Positions 22,453 through 33,530 of a DNA stretch of 64,000 nucleotides are shown in pieces (the stretch's first letter is position 1; each line of letters begins with the position of its first letter). The notes beneath the pieces were generated by a model that was given only the letters and a program-made list of their open reading frames with translations, had not been told where the DNA came from and did not search any database. The translations under genes and the position numbers were made by a program. Origin of the DNA: Lasiodiplodia sp. COLG20 (lineage: Eukaryota; Ascomycota; Dothideomycetes; Botryosphaeriales; Botryosphaeriaceae). The stretch is from the NCBI GenBank assembly GCA_009801085.1, contig VNWV01000010.1, positions 682,001 to 746,000 on the forward strand, read 5' to 3'.

Positions 22453-24471
22453 ATGGCTTCTACATTCAAATACACGCCGTTAAATCGGCAACGCAACCAG
22501 ATTCGCCTAATTGAGCTACAGCCTGGATCCTTTGGAGATTCTATTCTATGCACTGTACGCGTACAGTCTCTGGATGACAATCCAAGATACGAAGCACTGT
22601 CGTACGCATGGGGCGAATCCGGGAGAGAAACAAAGATTAAACTCGACGAGTGTCCATTTCCCGTCTCAACTAGTTTATTTTCTGCTCTCCAGAACATTCG
22701 ACACCAAAACAGCAGCCGGATTTTGTGGGTTGATGCACTGAGCATCGATCAGCACAACAACAGCGAGAAGGAATGGCAAGTAAGCATTATGGGCACAATC
22801 TTTAAGAAATGCTCCAAGGGCCTTTTGTGGGTCGGAGAAGAGTCCGAACCAGGTGATGCGTGGTGCCCTACCAAAAACCAAAACGACCCCAACCACTGCA
22901 CTGGCGCTCTTGCATTTGATGGTGCTTGCTCCTACAGCTCCGACCAGCATAATGAGGCCCAGACCTCATTGGGAAAGCACAAGCCAGTACGCAAGGACAG
23001 CAATCGTCGCCGGAGTTTCTCGTTTGGCTCTCAGGGCCTGGCCAAATGCAAACATTTGAATTGCAGATGGCACGGAAAAACGCCAAACATATCAGCATCC
23101 CTGAACCTGATGGAATCACTTCAGAAAGACAAGCACCTTAACGATATTTCGACGTTGAGCCATACATTTCTGCCTCGAGAGAAACTGGAATACGAAATCA
23201 TGGAACCACTCATAGCCCTTGGCGCTTTGATGAGTCGAAGTTGGTGGACACGCATGTGGACCGTTCAGGAAGCAGCCTTACCGCCTACCTCAACTCTATG
23301 CTGGGGCAAATCCACTTACTCATTAGAGAGCATGGCCACATCAGCCGAGAGGCTCTTTTTCCATTCGCAAAACTGCTGCTCTGCGTTCTTTGCCAGTCTG
23401 ATCCAAAGGCTGGACAAGCTATCGTGCGATGAGGCGACAGTGAACGCCCTATTCAACTTCCAGAAACACGTCCACACCTTGGAGTTGACACGAAGATGGA
23501 TACAAAAACCCGACGTTAATATCAACCTCATGGATTGTCTCTACAGTTTCCATAATCGAAAGTCAAAGCATCCTCGAGATAAGATATTTGCGTGTCTGGG
23601 CCTTTCCCCTTCGAGATTCGGACTCACGGCGGATTACGAAATCAACGAGCAACAGTTGTATAAAGACATCAGTCTCCATCTGCTGCGCTCATGCCCGGAT
23701 CGGTCACTCTCAGTTCTGTGGCGTGAATCCGAGCCTAACGATCTACTTCCTTCATGGGTCAAGGAATTCGACAGAGAGACAACGGCACTCAATCGACGTG
23801 CTCGGAGTGAGCATTACAATGCATCCAACGGTGGAGCAATTCACCCTGTAGACTGCACCAATGGTGTGCTCTCTTTTCTCGGGACAAAGGTAGACGTCCT
23901 CAGTGACGTAGCGCAATGTGCTCACTCCGCTTCTACGTATTCCGGATACCAGTTCTCGGCTTTCCGCGAATGGGCCCAGTTCCTCAAGGCTAACGAAAGC
24001 CAACTCAATTACGGTGACGGTTCTACTTGGCTCGATGTCTTTGCGAAAGCTCTGGGCGGAGATGTGGACAGATTACGTCCGGATCATTCCGGCCTCAGTG
24101 AAGAGAAGCTGCACGATTTTGTCCAGTCATTGACAAAGAAAAAGCCAAAAAATGACCTCATAGAGTCTTCATTGGCGCAGGAGTTGAATACTTCAGCTGC
24201 AGAGAGGAAAATGTTCACAACGAAACAGGGGCGCATCGGCTTGGGGCCGAGATGGATGCAACCAGGGGATGAGGTATGGATTCTCTCTGGAGGCAGTGTC
24301 CCATTTGTATTACGGCCTTTGCCAAGTCAAAATTCTGAAGAAGACGGTGTGGAGCAATCAAATTCCCAGAAACATCACGTAGTCATTGGAGATTGCTACG
24401 TTCAGGGTATCATGTTCGGTGAGGCAGTATCTGCAACAACACCTCTTTACCAACACGTGTTCCTTAAGTAG
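22453..24471 (+). CDS. HET-domain (heterokaryon incompatibility) protein
   Basis: Single-exon gene of 672 residues. HET domains (TIR-like fold) trigger cell death after fusion of unlike fungal hyphae. The three conserved blocks are in order: YEALSYAWGE (from residue 46), ILWVDALSIDQ (about 90-100) with KEWQVSIMGTIFKKC and LLWVGEE, and MSRSWWTRMWTVQEA (about 265-275). A Cys/His-containing insert separates blocks 2 and 3. The C-terminal ~400 residues lack NACHT, WD or ankyrin repeats and look like the usual uncharacterised HET tail. The GDEVWIL/GGSVPFVLRP block and a final GDCYVQGIMFGEA are typical of the family. It lies at the right edge of the accessory island. Confidence 0.93.
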   Translation: MASTFKYTPLNRQRNQIRLIELQPGSFGDSILCTVRVQSLDDNPRYEALSYAWGESGRETKIKLDECPFPVSTSLFSALQNIRHQNSSRILWVDALSIDQHNNSEKEWQVSIMGTIFKKCSKGLLWVGEESEPGDAWCPTKNQNDPNHCTGALAFDGACSYSSDQHNEAQTSLGKHKPVRKDSNRRRSFSFGSQGLAKCKHLNCRWHGKTPNISASLNLMESLQKDKHLNDISTLSHTFLPREKLEYEIMEPLIALGALMSRSWWTRMWTVQEAALPPTSTLCWGKSTYSLESMATSAERLFFHSQNCCSAFFASLIQRLDKLSCDEATVNALFNFQKHVHTLELTRRWIQKPDVNINLMDCLYSFHNRKSKHPRDKIFACLGLSPSRFGLTADYEINEQQLYKDISLHLLRSCPDRSLSVLWRESEPNDLLPSWVKEFDRETTALNRRARSEHYNASNGGAIHPVDCTNGVLSFLGTKVDVLSDVAQCAHSASTYSGYQFSAFREWAQFLKANESQLNYGDGSTWLDVFAKALGGDVDRLRPDHSGLSEEKLHDFVQSLTKKKPKNDLIESSLAQELNTSAAERKMFTTKQGRIGLGPRWMQPGDEVWILSGGSVPFVLRPLPSQNSEEDGVEQSNSQKHHVVIGDCYVQGIMFGEAVSATTPLYQHVFLK

Positions 24472-25528
24472 TCTCTTACATTCCATTCTTATTTCAATGT
24501 TATGGATGTATTTAGGACTGCCGATGAAGTCATTATCAGCTCCCAATCAGTGATTTCACTACTACGCCATGGAAGTGAGGGAGATGTCTTCACGCAAGAA
24601 CTGACGCATGTCGTCCTTCAAAGCCCTTTCAAAAAGAAGATCAAGGGCTTCAGATATTCCAGTAATGTTACTTCTCCGTATCTGTTCACTGTAGAGCCTT
24701 GCTCCGCGTACGCCCTCGTTGAGTCCAAGTCATCCAAACACTGTTTGATGTAACCACCACATGCAACATCAACTTCCACGTACGTCCATATTTCGCAGAA
24801 TCAAGAGCTTTCTATCTATTCATCGTGTTCAGAGTCGGTCTCCGAAAAGACCGACCTAAACGCCGACGTCTCGTGTGCTCCCCATCGCCGGATATCGGTG
24901 GTCCAACAAACATAATCCTGCACACGTCTGCACACAAATCCTTCAAGCTCAATTGAATTTCCAGGTGGCTCCGAAGCGTAGTGAATGGAGCCCATTGTTA
25001 CATGGGCAAGAATAGAAAAGGGGATAATGGGGCGATATAGGACGATCAGGCTTCGAATCATGCTTCGTACGGCACAGATTAGTGGAACAAATGGTTATGA
25101 TTGACAATCGACTGCAATTTTGGTTGAATCATCCTATGATGGCAGCGAATAAGCGGCCGTTCGGGCAGGTTACATTGTTGGGTATGGACCGGAACTCGGG
25201 CAACAGTGCGGCACGCGAGCCGATATCGCAAGACGTTGGCTAGAGCTGAACCGTGACATTGATCACGCATAGCTTCGCCTCACGTCCAACTCCGACTGTT
25301 CCGCAAAGGAATGTGATAGTGAAGGAAGGATGAAGTCTTCACCAGTACTCGAAATTCGGAGGGCGGAAGGAGTGTTGCAGGATGGTGTGCTCCACAAGGA
25401 TTCGGCGAGGCAGAGGGTGGAAGAGACAATGGAGTATTGAATAAATATCAGCAGCAGAGTATCGAATATGCTGAGCATCGCAACCTTCAATCTCAATCAC
25501 TCTACTCTGCTCTCAACTTTCAAACGCC
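24472..25528. other. Intergenic
   Basis: No gene supported. The last 100 bases hold an A/T-rich element ('gaataaatatc', near 25440) that may serve as the promoter of the secreted-protein gene. Confidence 0.45.
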
Positions 25529-26095
25529 ATGAGGATCTCATCCATTCTCTCCTCCTTCATCGCCACTGCGGCCGCGGTGAATATTGTCATATTCTCGGAT
25601 GACACGTGCTTCAACATCGCCCAATACGGCGATGGCGATGACGCAGTCTGCCTCGATATCGATGCCAACACATGCTGCGGAAGGGCGGGCGAGACGCTCG
25701 CCGGGCAATCGATTGGAGCGCAATGGGGGCAGACGACGCCAGTGGCGGGATCATACCAGAACGCACACTCGCACCAGAACAACAATCCCTGTGCAGTTCA
25801 AGTGTTCCGGTGCGCCATGAACGACGATGCTGCGGAGGGCACGTGTTGCTCCGGGGACCTTCCCGATGCAGTGCAGGGTGGCAGCGTGACGACTCCTTCC
25901 AGCCGTCGGATCAAGAGGGGTGGGCAGGTTTGCGCTGAGCCCAACGGCATCGCGTTCAACGTCAATGGGACCTACTTTGCCTTTTCAAAGGACTCTGACC
26001 ATGCTGGGGCTGTGAAGACGCTCGCCACGCTCGACGAGAAACATGAGTACGCAAGGACGTACGGACGTTATTTGGGCTCTTTCGGGAGGAACTAG
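25529..26095 (+). CDS. Small secreted cysteine-rich protein
   Basis: Single exon, 188 residues. A typical signal peptide (MRISSILSSFIATAAA) is followed by nine Cys, including two CC pairs (NTCCGR, GTCCSG), a pattern suited to disulfides. A dibasic site RRIKR-GG near residue 130 could be cut by Kex2, separating a Cys-rich N-terminal part from a ~57-residue C-terminal part with a single Cys. I do not recognise the family. Size, secretion and Cys content fit a candidate effector or antimicrobial protein, but that is inference. Confidence 0.75.
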   Translation: MRISSILSSFIATAAAVNIVIFSDDTCFNIAQYGDGDDAVCLDIDANTCCGRAGETLAGQSIGAQWGQTTPVAGSYQNAHSHQNNNPCAVQVFRCAMNDDAAEGTCCSGDLPDAVQGGSVTTPSSRRIKRGGQVCAEPNGIAFNVNGTYFAFSKDSDHAGAVKTLATLDEKHEYARTYGRYLGSFGRN

Positions 26096-26541
26096 AGCAT
26101 CACCGTCTGTTGATGGTCAGACCGCGCTCAGGAGCCAACTGTATAGCGCCGGACTCGTTGGGGATTTCTTTGGAATCGGGGTATACACTTTCGCGTCACT
26201 CTTTTAGCATACTGTAGATTTTTGCCACGCTGGTGGATAACTTAGTAAAATCGTTATTCCCGCATTCGCAAGGAAACACACGTGATGATTGAGAGGTTGC
26301 TAAAATGTGAGCACTGGGGCAAATGGATTCGTCATGTGGATACCATACCCAGGCAGCAGCTTCCAACATCCCCCTTTCCATGCTGCCTTCTGATAGGATG
26401 ATTTAAGCGGATCGTATCAGTAGCCTGGCTCCAGTTTTAAGGCTGCGTGGGCTCAAAAGGCCCCTCCGCTCTCCGACCTCGCCACATCCGTCCCCATCAT
26501 CATCTTCATCATCACTCCTTTGCAACACCGCGCAAAACGCA
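26096..26541. other. Intergenic
   Basis: Terminator region of the secreted-protein gene and promoter of the WD40-like gene. Nothing else seen. Confidence 0.4.
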
Positions 26542-27834
26542 ATGTCAACGCCATCGGAACCGGAGCGAGACTTCAGCAGGGATGGCGTAGCAGCCTCCTG
26601 GGCGGACGGACAGCCTTCGACATGGAACAGCGACACGCCATCTCTCGCTCTTCCCAGAGCTTGCATTACGGGATCCATCAGCCCAGATGAGGAACTTTTG
26701 GCAATTCTAATCCCTGGAGCCATAGTGATTGCTTCTCTCAACACCGTCACCATCAGTCAGACGATCGAAGTCGAAGGCGCAGAGAAGGCTACGCAGTCTT
26801 ACCACCTGGAGTGGCAGCCGGGGCGGCAGTACGCACTGCTCTTCAGCACGCCAGAGCTCACAAAGCTCTACCACATCAACCGAAACACGCTCGCGGTCGA
26901 GACTTCTCACAGCTTTGACAATCGAGCCGTCCCCAGTCTCACCTCGACAGCGTTCAACCCCTCGGGCACCAGGCTGGTCCTACAACACAAACCCGATCCG
27001 CCGGCAGAGTCACACCTCGAGGTCTGGACGACCTCCGGCACTGCTCCCACCCTCCATGCCACCCTCGACACTGCCTACACAAGCGCAAACATAGCCGCCA
27101 TATCCTGGCACCCCTCCGCCCCCCTCCTCGCCTTCAGTACCCTCTCCTCAACCACCCCCACCACCTCCACCTCCGAAGAAACCGCCTCTCCTCTCCACAT
27201 CTGGGACCTCACCACCGCCCCCAACGACAACACCAACCCCCGCCCCCTCGCCCCGCCGCCGCAGCACCACCAGTCCTGGCGCCACGCCTTCTCTCCCTGC
27301 GGCACCTACATCGCGCTCAGCGCCGGCACGCACGGGTTAGTCTGGGACGTACAATACGGCGCCCTGCTAGCCGACGTACGCGTCGCCCCGGCGTGGTGGG
27401 CGCGCTGTGTGCCGGCGTGGCAGCCTGCTACTGATACTACTACTACTCCGCGCGTGGCGTTCGGCGGCGCGGGCGGCGCGGTCACGGTGGTGCGGCTGCA
27501 AGCGCGGCAAGGGGAAGAGGTGCATGCGGTGGTGGAGCAGGAGCGGCAGCAGGGGCAGCAGGGCGGTGGGACGATGGAGGTGTTGGCGGAGGAGGTGGGT
27601 GGGGTGGAGTGGGTGGATGGGGGAAAGGGGTTGATTTTTGATACGGGGAGGGATGGGGGCGTGGAGGTTTGGTGTGGGGAGCGGAATGTGAAGTGGAGGA
27701 TGGAACAGCCAGCTGGGGAGCAGCAAGAGAAGAGGAAGAAAGGGGTGGTGGCGAGGTGGTGTGAGGGGAGGAGGATGATGGTTGTGTTGGATCGGGAGGT
27801 GGGTGTTGTGAGGTTTTGGCGGGTGCCAGGGTAA
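26542..27834 (+). CDS. WD40-like beta-propeller protein
   Basis: Single exon, 430 residues, no signal peptide. Repeating blade-like segments end in W-D or similar: YHLEWQPGRQYALLFS, SHLEVWTT, ISWHPSAPLLAFST, LHIWDLTT, WRHAFSPCGTYIALSA, GLVWDV and VEVWCG. The pattern fits a seven-bladed propeller used as a protein-binding scaffold. I cannot name the orthologue. Codon composition switches within the gene: the first 60% is C-rich on the coding strand and the last third very G-rich. Confidence 0.75.
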   Translation: MSTPSEPERDFSRDGVAASWADGQPSTWNSDTPSLALPRACITGSISPDEELLAILIPGAIVIASLNTVTISQTIEVEGAEKATQSYHLEWQPGRQYALLFSTPELTKLYHINRNTLAVETSHSFDNRAVPSLTSTAFNPSGTRLVLQHKPDPPAESHLEVWTTSGTAPTLHATLDTAYTSANIAAISWHPSAPLLAFSTLSSTTPTTSTSEETASPLHIWDLTTAPNDNTNPRPLAPPPQHHQSWRHAFSPCGTYIALSAGTHGLVWDVQYGALLADVRVAPAWWARCVPAWQPATDTTTTPRVAFGGAGGAVTVVRLQARQGEEVHAVVEQERQQGQQGGGTMEVLAEEVGGVEWVDGGKGLIFDTGRDGGVEVWCGERNVKWRMEQPAGEQQEKRKKGVVARWCEGRRMMVVLDREVGVVRFWRVPG

Positions 27835-29237
27835 CTGTGTGGCTTGTTTGTTTGGTAATCGGCTCTCTTCTTATACGACACTGCGGTGGGAAGGTAGAGG
27901 GCGCCGTGTTCTTTCAGTTTAGTATTGATGACGATGAGAAAGTCCCAAATATCTACGTTTAAAAAATCGAAGGAGAGAAAAGCAACGAATAGTACAAGAA
28001 GTGTATAAGATCAAAAAACAAAAACTTTATCATGCGTCTACCTCATATGCAGGTGAAGATACGTAGATGACTCTTTAATAAGATAGAAAGAGAAAAATAT
28101 ATAGAGTCACTTACACTAATCAGTAATAGCGTTGAAGTTTATTATCACAGCAAGCCTTCAATGTGTTTGTTACAAACCAAGAATTTCATGTTTTCCACGG
28201 AAGAATCGCAAAGCACAATATCAGGCACCAAAGCCCGCAAAGGACACACAGCCTGTGAGGACCTAAGGAACTAAGGAAGAAGCCAGCATTACGTTGTGCG
28301 ACCAGCTTTCTCCGCGGCCGATTATTATAAGGGATAATTACCAAACCCAACTCTTTGTTTTGCGAAAAACCCCAGGTCCAGCCATCTCTGATCAAACTAA
28401 ACTCTTGGATCGTGTAGTTGAACATTCTCTCAATATGAATTTATTTTTTACTACAACAGATATCTAGAGGCTAATCATGATTTGAAGATGGTAGGTTTTG
28501 GTGGAAAGTTGGTTTTGGCCGGTGATAGTTGGGTTTGGCCGGCGATGGCTGGGTTTGGAGGTTTGCACATAGCCCCTTATTACAACACGACATATTCGGC
28601 CCTTCTTCACAGGCTAGGTCGGCTGGTGAGAAAGTGAAAGAGCAGACTATTCCATCAATGCAAAAGACCCGGCGTGGAGGGCGTCCATCCGGCGTCGCTT
28701 CGATGACTCGGCGACGAGCGCATGGATATTATCAATCAATGCGGGCGATCGCGCCAGAGTCCAGCACATGCCACCTCATCAATGTCTGACGAGAACAGCT
28801 TGGCATCGTACTTTGGTTCCCTTAGAGAGAAGGTGCACCAGAGGAGATGCGGGCCGAGGAGCAGAAGTTGGAAGAGGGGCTGCGGAGCGCTTCCGGAAGG
28901 ACCTCAGGATATATATTGCACCATTTCTCCGTTATGCTTAATTCGTCTGCAGTTGATAGGGCGAACCGCCGGGCCGGGGAGGCAGACTCCACCATGACGG
29001 GGGACTTATCCGAGTGTAGACAACACTTAGCTATAAGATCCGGCCGAATCCGATATAAACAAGCAATATTCTCGTATTCCTCGCACCATGCTCGACTGAC
29101 AGCGTTGCTTCTCGGCCACGAACAACGGCATTTGCGTTGACCAGGACAGCACTATAAGACGCATATACTCCTGCAGCCAAACGCCGATCCCATCCCTCCC
29201 GCAACCCTCAACCAACAACAAAAACAAAAACAAAAAC
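27835..29237. other. AT-rich intergenic region
   Basis: No gene supported. The stretch 27940-28460 is AT-rich. Short direct repeats 'ggttttggccgg.gat' and 'gggtttggccggcgat' occur at 28507-28550. Confidence 0.45.
29153..29159 (+). promoter_or_regulatory. TATA-like box of secreted-protein gene
   Basis: TATAAGA about 80 bp before the ATG, with an A-rich, CA-repeat leader just before the start codon. Confidence 0.45.
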
Positions 29238-29795
29238 ATGCGCTTCACCACCACCCTCGCCTTCACCGGCCTCGCCAGCGCCGCGGCAGTCCTGCAGCCG
29301 CGCGCCACGACCTACAAGATCATCGTCGACACGAGCATCTGCGAGGACAACCGCGACTACAAGCCGCAGATCACAGGCACGGGCGCCTACGCCGGCGTCG
29401 ACCACGTCGACCCGACCATGCTCGACGGCTACGGCTGGACCGACATCCGGCCCGGCGACCCCATCTTCTGGAGCTTCGACGTGCCCGCCGACTACACCGG
29501 CCACGTCTGGCTGTACGACACGACGAACGGGTCCATCCCTGCGGATGGTCTCTCGGTCTACGGTCTCGACATCGAGATCTACAACAGCCCGACGGCGGAC
29601 AAGCCGAATAAGGCGTCGCTGGAGGCGCTGGGCGATGCGGCGCAAGACGTGCGCCCCGGCCCGCTGAGGACGGCGGCGTTTGATAGCCAGAACGGGATTG
29701 GGAATAACGATTGGGTTTCCAGCACTGATGGCGGGTTTGTGTCGAGTACGATTGCGGGCGATGGTATTTCGGTCGTCTACTGTGGGAATATCTGA
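29238..29795 (+). CDS. Small secreted protein, 185 residues
   Basis: Single exon. The signal peptide MRFTTTLAFTGLASAAA is followed by VLQPRA, a possible pro-peptide cut after PR. The mature part has few Cys and is rich in Gly, Asp, Thr and aromatics, suggesting a beta-rich fold (GYGWTDIRPGDPIFWSFDVP, GHVWLYDTTNG). Very GC-rich codons suggest high expression. The family is not recognised; effector or cell-wall roles are possible but unproven. Confidence 0.75.
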   Translation: MRFTTTLAFTGLASAAAVLQPRATTYKIIVDTSICEDNRDYKPQITGTGAYAGVDHVDPTMLDGYGWTDIRPGDPIFWSFDVPADYTGHVWLYDTTNGSIPADGLSVYGLDIEIYNSPTADKPNKASLEALGDAAQDVRPGPLRTAAFDSQNGIGNNDWVSSTDGGFVSSTIAGDGISVVYCGNI

Positions 29796-30210
29796 TGTCG
29801 TGTGAATACCCTGTAAATGCGTAGGTTTAAACATGATTCTCGACGCGCAGGTTTAGCGACATTCAACTCCCCGAGTGACTGAATTTTTGTATCACCAACG
29901 GCACATTCCATTGCCCTAGAGTATTTATACATCGATTACTCCTTTCTAGAAGCGTAAGGGTGGCTTCGTTTTCATATGAATATCTATCAAAAACTGCAGC
30001 AGCGTTGGGCTTTTTTGGACAATGTGGCTTGATTTGACTTACCTGACACATCTTCCAGTTTCTCCATTAACCGAGAAGATACATTTTCACATTAAAACAG
30101 GCTATAGAATGATTGAACTGAGCAATGAGAGAACCGCGATTTCCTGGTCCATGTGTTGTCGGACGACTTTTACTCTCCGTATATAACACCACCAAATCAT
30201 GGCCAACACC
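29796..30210. other. Intergenic
   Basis: No gene seen between the secreted-protein gene and the 5S rRNA gene. Confidence 0.4.
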
Positions 30211-30329
30211 ACGTACGACCATAGGTCGCAGAATATAGGGCTTCCCGTCCGCTCAGCCGTACTCAAGCTGCGAACCGGCCGATTAGTACTCAAGTGGGTG
30301 ACCATTGGGGAATCCCGGCTGTTGTACGT
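30211..30329 (+). rRNA. 5S ribosomal RNA
   Basis: 119-nt gene. The ends pair as helix I: ACGTACGAC with GTTGTACGT, nine base pairs. Internal landmarks match fungal 5S: CCCGTCCGCTC, GCCGATTAGTA, GGGTGACCA and GAATCCCGG. A T-run follows for RNA polymerase III termination. Solitary 5S genes outside the rDNA array are normal in filamentous ascomycetes. The variable middle is diverged in places, so a decayed copy cannot be excluded. Confidence 0.9.
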
Positions 30330-30345
30330 TTTGCCTTTTTTTTTT
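30329..30345 (+). terminator. Pol III terminator of 5S rRNA
   Basis: TTTT directly after the gene, then T10 a few bases on. Confidence 0.8.
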
Positions 30346-30349
30346 GCCC

Positions 30350-32918
30350 CTCCGTGGGACCCACCTCGGGCCGGCCGGCACCTGTTTGGGTAACCTCCGT
30401 ACTGGATTCCGGGCTTCAGCCGGGCCGTCTTGATTCGGAGAGGCCATGATTTCATTGGGTTGTTTCAAAAATTCGAATCTTGCTGTGGTTATCACCCGGG
30501 CAAGGAAAGTAGCTTTATGTTTTGTCCCTGAATCGTTGTCGTTTCATCTCTGAAAAGCAAGTTGAAGATGGTGGTCCTGCAAGAAATTCAGAGGGTTTAG
30601 ACTTTACGAAATTGGAGCTTGTCGAATAGCAGAAAGTAACGGAGGAGATCATCGACTATCACAGCAAATGAATGAAAATGCCAATTTCGATGTGCAGAGG
30701 GGTGCCTTGGAATGTGGCGTAAGTATGCCTCGGCTCTTATGGCTAAGAATTTAACCCGAGCATGAGGGACAACCTCGATGGCTCGCCACTGGTTGAGTTC
30801 ACGACAATGGCTCCCTACCGGAAGCTACAGTCCGATACCTTAGTTGTGAGACGTGGAAAAGAGTAAGGGTAGGAGTGAAGCAAGCAAGCTTGAGGCCTGA
30901 TGTAGTGTTGCCACAAAGATAGAGGGATTGAATGGGCCACAGAACACATTTGTCCAATTATACATTCGTATTTGCTATTCGATTTCAGAATTCAATCGAA
31001 TTACTACCAGAGGTAACGCAATATGTTCGTCAGTGATTTAGTCCTACAGCTCCACTGAGCAAGAACAGTAGGGTGGAGATGACGCGGCCCTGCTAAAAGC
31101 CTATTTCGCTCTTCCACTGATTGATGAAGTATGCTTCAGGGCCATGGGAAGACGCAAGAGGCAGGGAAATCGTGGGGTTTGATCGAAGACCATGGTGAAA
31201 TAGGAAAGTGCTTGAAAAAAAAAGAAATATTCTATTGGACGTTGTCTTTGATTTCCCTTTGAATCAGCGACCTGTCACAATGGAATTAAGCTACGCGGAT
31301 GATCTGCCATCGTCGACTAGTTCAATCTTGCGAACCTTGGTTGACAGATGGACAGAGCCGGCGGCTAGTTGTCTTTGTGCTTGTTGTGGCATAAGTGGCA
31401 GCAAGAAAAGATCAGCAAAGTATGAAAGTTATACAGTGAATAAAATGATGCCATGGTGCATGATGCCAAGAAGCATAATTCTGCAGCTCCCGGCTCTTTC
31501 TCCACGTTTCAGAATGACCTACCTTCCGTCCTGACGCAGGGCTGTGCGGTAGGGCAGAGAAGAGCGGCCGTCGTTTTCTAGCGCCAACACCACCGAGGCT
31601 AATTGGCCACGCGACCATGGCTGTAGCTCGCGACTGACACAGGGAGTGCCGTAGCGACGTAGCTGATCTCTCATTCACGACGTAAATTCCCAGCCACACG
31701 GCGTATCGTCTCGCAAATGCGCATCCACGTGGCAGTGCGGTGGGTTTTGTTCGTGAAATCCTGTTGCAGCGGATGCAGAAAACCCAGCGTTGTGGTGACA
31801 GCGGCGGCCTGATCGCCACGCATTACGACACACCGGAGCTGATTTGATGCCTCGATAGCCATACAACACGGGACGTATGTGTGTCGGTGACGCCCTCGGA
31901 CGTACGATGGTGGCGGCGAAGGTTTGCGGTGTGGCCTCGCAGCGGCGCGTGCCAGGGACAGAGACCCTACCGCTCGGTTAAGCTCGTCTTTTCGCGCGCG
32001 CAGCCTAGAGATCGACGGAGAGACGGCCAAATGCAACGGCGGCGGCTGGTGGTTTGCGGCAGTTGGTGCGAACGACGGGTTATGCGCCGTCGTGGCTGAG
32101 GCCGGCCATGTGGGGATGGGGGCGGTTACGACAACGACAATGACAATCTGCCGGCGGGCTGCCTCACGTGGAGCCGATATATCCGAAGAGTAGAGGCGGG
32201 TGAGCGATTCGCTGCGTCCGCATGACTTCCTGGATTTTCCCGTATAAGGATGGGCGGTGCTCTTGGCTCGGTGACGATCTCGCTTCATTGAGGGCGCTTG
32301 GTCGAGATCTGCGACGTGAGAGCTGAGGCCTTACGAGTCAAACTGGCTCCTGCTGCCCGGAGACCACGTCAGCGCGCGCTGCTCGAAGTCGAAGGCAGGC
32401 TGAGCCGTTGCGCCGACGGTCGATGTGCCCGGCGAGCCATGCTGGCGGTGCAGAGCCGGGTTCCGATGACGGCATTCTCCAACGAGGGAGTGTTTGATCG
32501 TCAGCCTGGGTGGGAAGACGGGCAGATTGCCGTGGCCATGGCGCGTAAAAGTGTGGCCGACGAGACGGAGGTGTTGAGAGAGTGCGGTGCGAATTGAAAT
32601 TCCGGAGGATAAGGGTCGGCGATCGCTAAAGGCTTGGCGCCTTCTTGAGACAGCCGAAGGAAAAAAAGATATTGCGCTCATGGCCCGATGCCGGTCCGCG
32701 CCCACCTACAAGACTGTCTCCAAGCAACTTCCGCCATAGCTTAATTGATCACAAGTGCCGAAAATTTGATAGTCCCAAATAAAATGTCAAAGCGGCATCG
32801 TCATGGGAGCTGTCCACCGAGTTTACCCCACTTTCGGACCTCCGCTTGATGTCTGCTCAACCCCAACAACAACACAACAAGACAGCAAAAAGATTGTACT
32901 GCCAGACGGCAAAAGAAA
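30350..32918. other. Long gene-free stretch
   Basis: No gene supported. The left half is AT-balanced and unremarkable. The stretch 31550-32600 is GC-rich with long overlapping frames on both strands and no motifs; the openness is probably a composition effect. Confidence 0.4.
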
Positions 32919-33025
32919 TGTCCCTACGCAGAATCGAACTGCGGACCTTCGGATCACTACCTCTGAGAGGAAGTCACACTGTTGTAGTATGAGACCGACG
33001 TCATAACCGACTAGACCACAGAGAC
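32919..33025 (-). tRNA. tRNA with intron, probably Met (CAT)
   Basis: The acceptor stem GTCTCTG pairs with TAGGGAC (two G-T pairs), discriminator A. D arm GTC/GAC. Anticodon loop CTCATA read as CAT. T arm CGCAG-TTCGATT-CTGCG. About 33 nt of intron lies 3' of the anticodon. One T-T mismatch closes the anticodon stem, so the identity is less certain than the tRNA call. A B-box-like GGTTCGA-type sequence is present. Confidence 0.75.
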
Positions 33026-33530
33026 TGTGGGAAGGCCTGTGACCTTCTCTGTTAGGATGCCAGTGGCACCCTAGTCGTGGCAAACCGGCTCGCTTGTTGA
33101 CTTTATATCGACTCAAAGGTAACTGATACGTTCAGCCGAGGACGAGAGCCGGCAGTGATGAATTCCTTCTAACCGTCGAAGTTGCTTGCTTTGATTTATA
33201 GTAGAATGAACAGAGATCTCTTGAAAAGAGCTGTACTAGAAGAGGGAGCGCGGCGCTGCTCAAGATTCCCAAGAGAACCCACCTCAAGCTGGCCTTTCAT
33301 CGACAAAACGAATTTCTGCACCACCCATGTCGCACGCCTAACTACGTAACACGCGTGGTCCAGTATTCGCTTACATAGTGCTACGTAAGAAGCTGCGGGC
33401 CCAAAGAGGCGTTTTACCGGAGAAATCCGCCGTCAGCCGCGGCCGAAAAAAAAAATCCCGCCTCCACCCCCATTCGACCCACCCACACCCACACCTCCAC
33501 AACGCCCTCACGAGCAAAAAGAATGCGCTG
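33026..33530. other. Spacer between tRNA genes
   Basis: No gene seen. Confidence 0.4.

Noticed and set aside
29208..29834. 208-codon minus-strand frame opposite the secreted protein
   Set aside because: Antisense shadow created by GC-rich third positions.
31671..32288. 205-codon minus-strand frame, with open plus-strand frames opposite
   Set aside because: No domain, biased composition, both strands open because of high GC.
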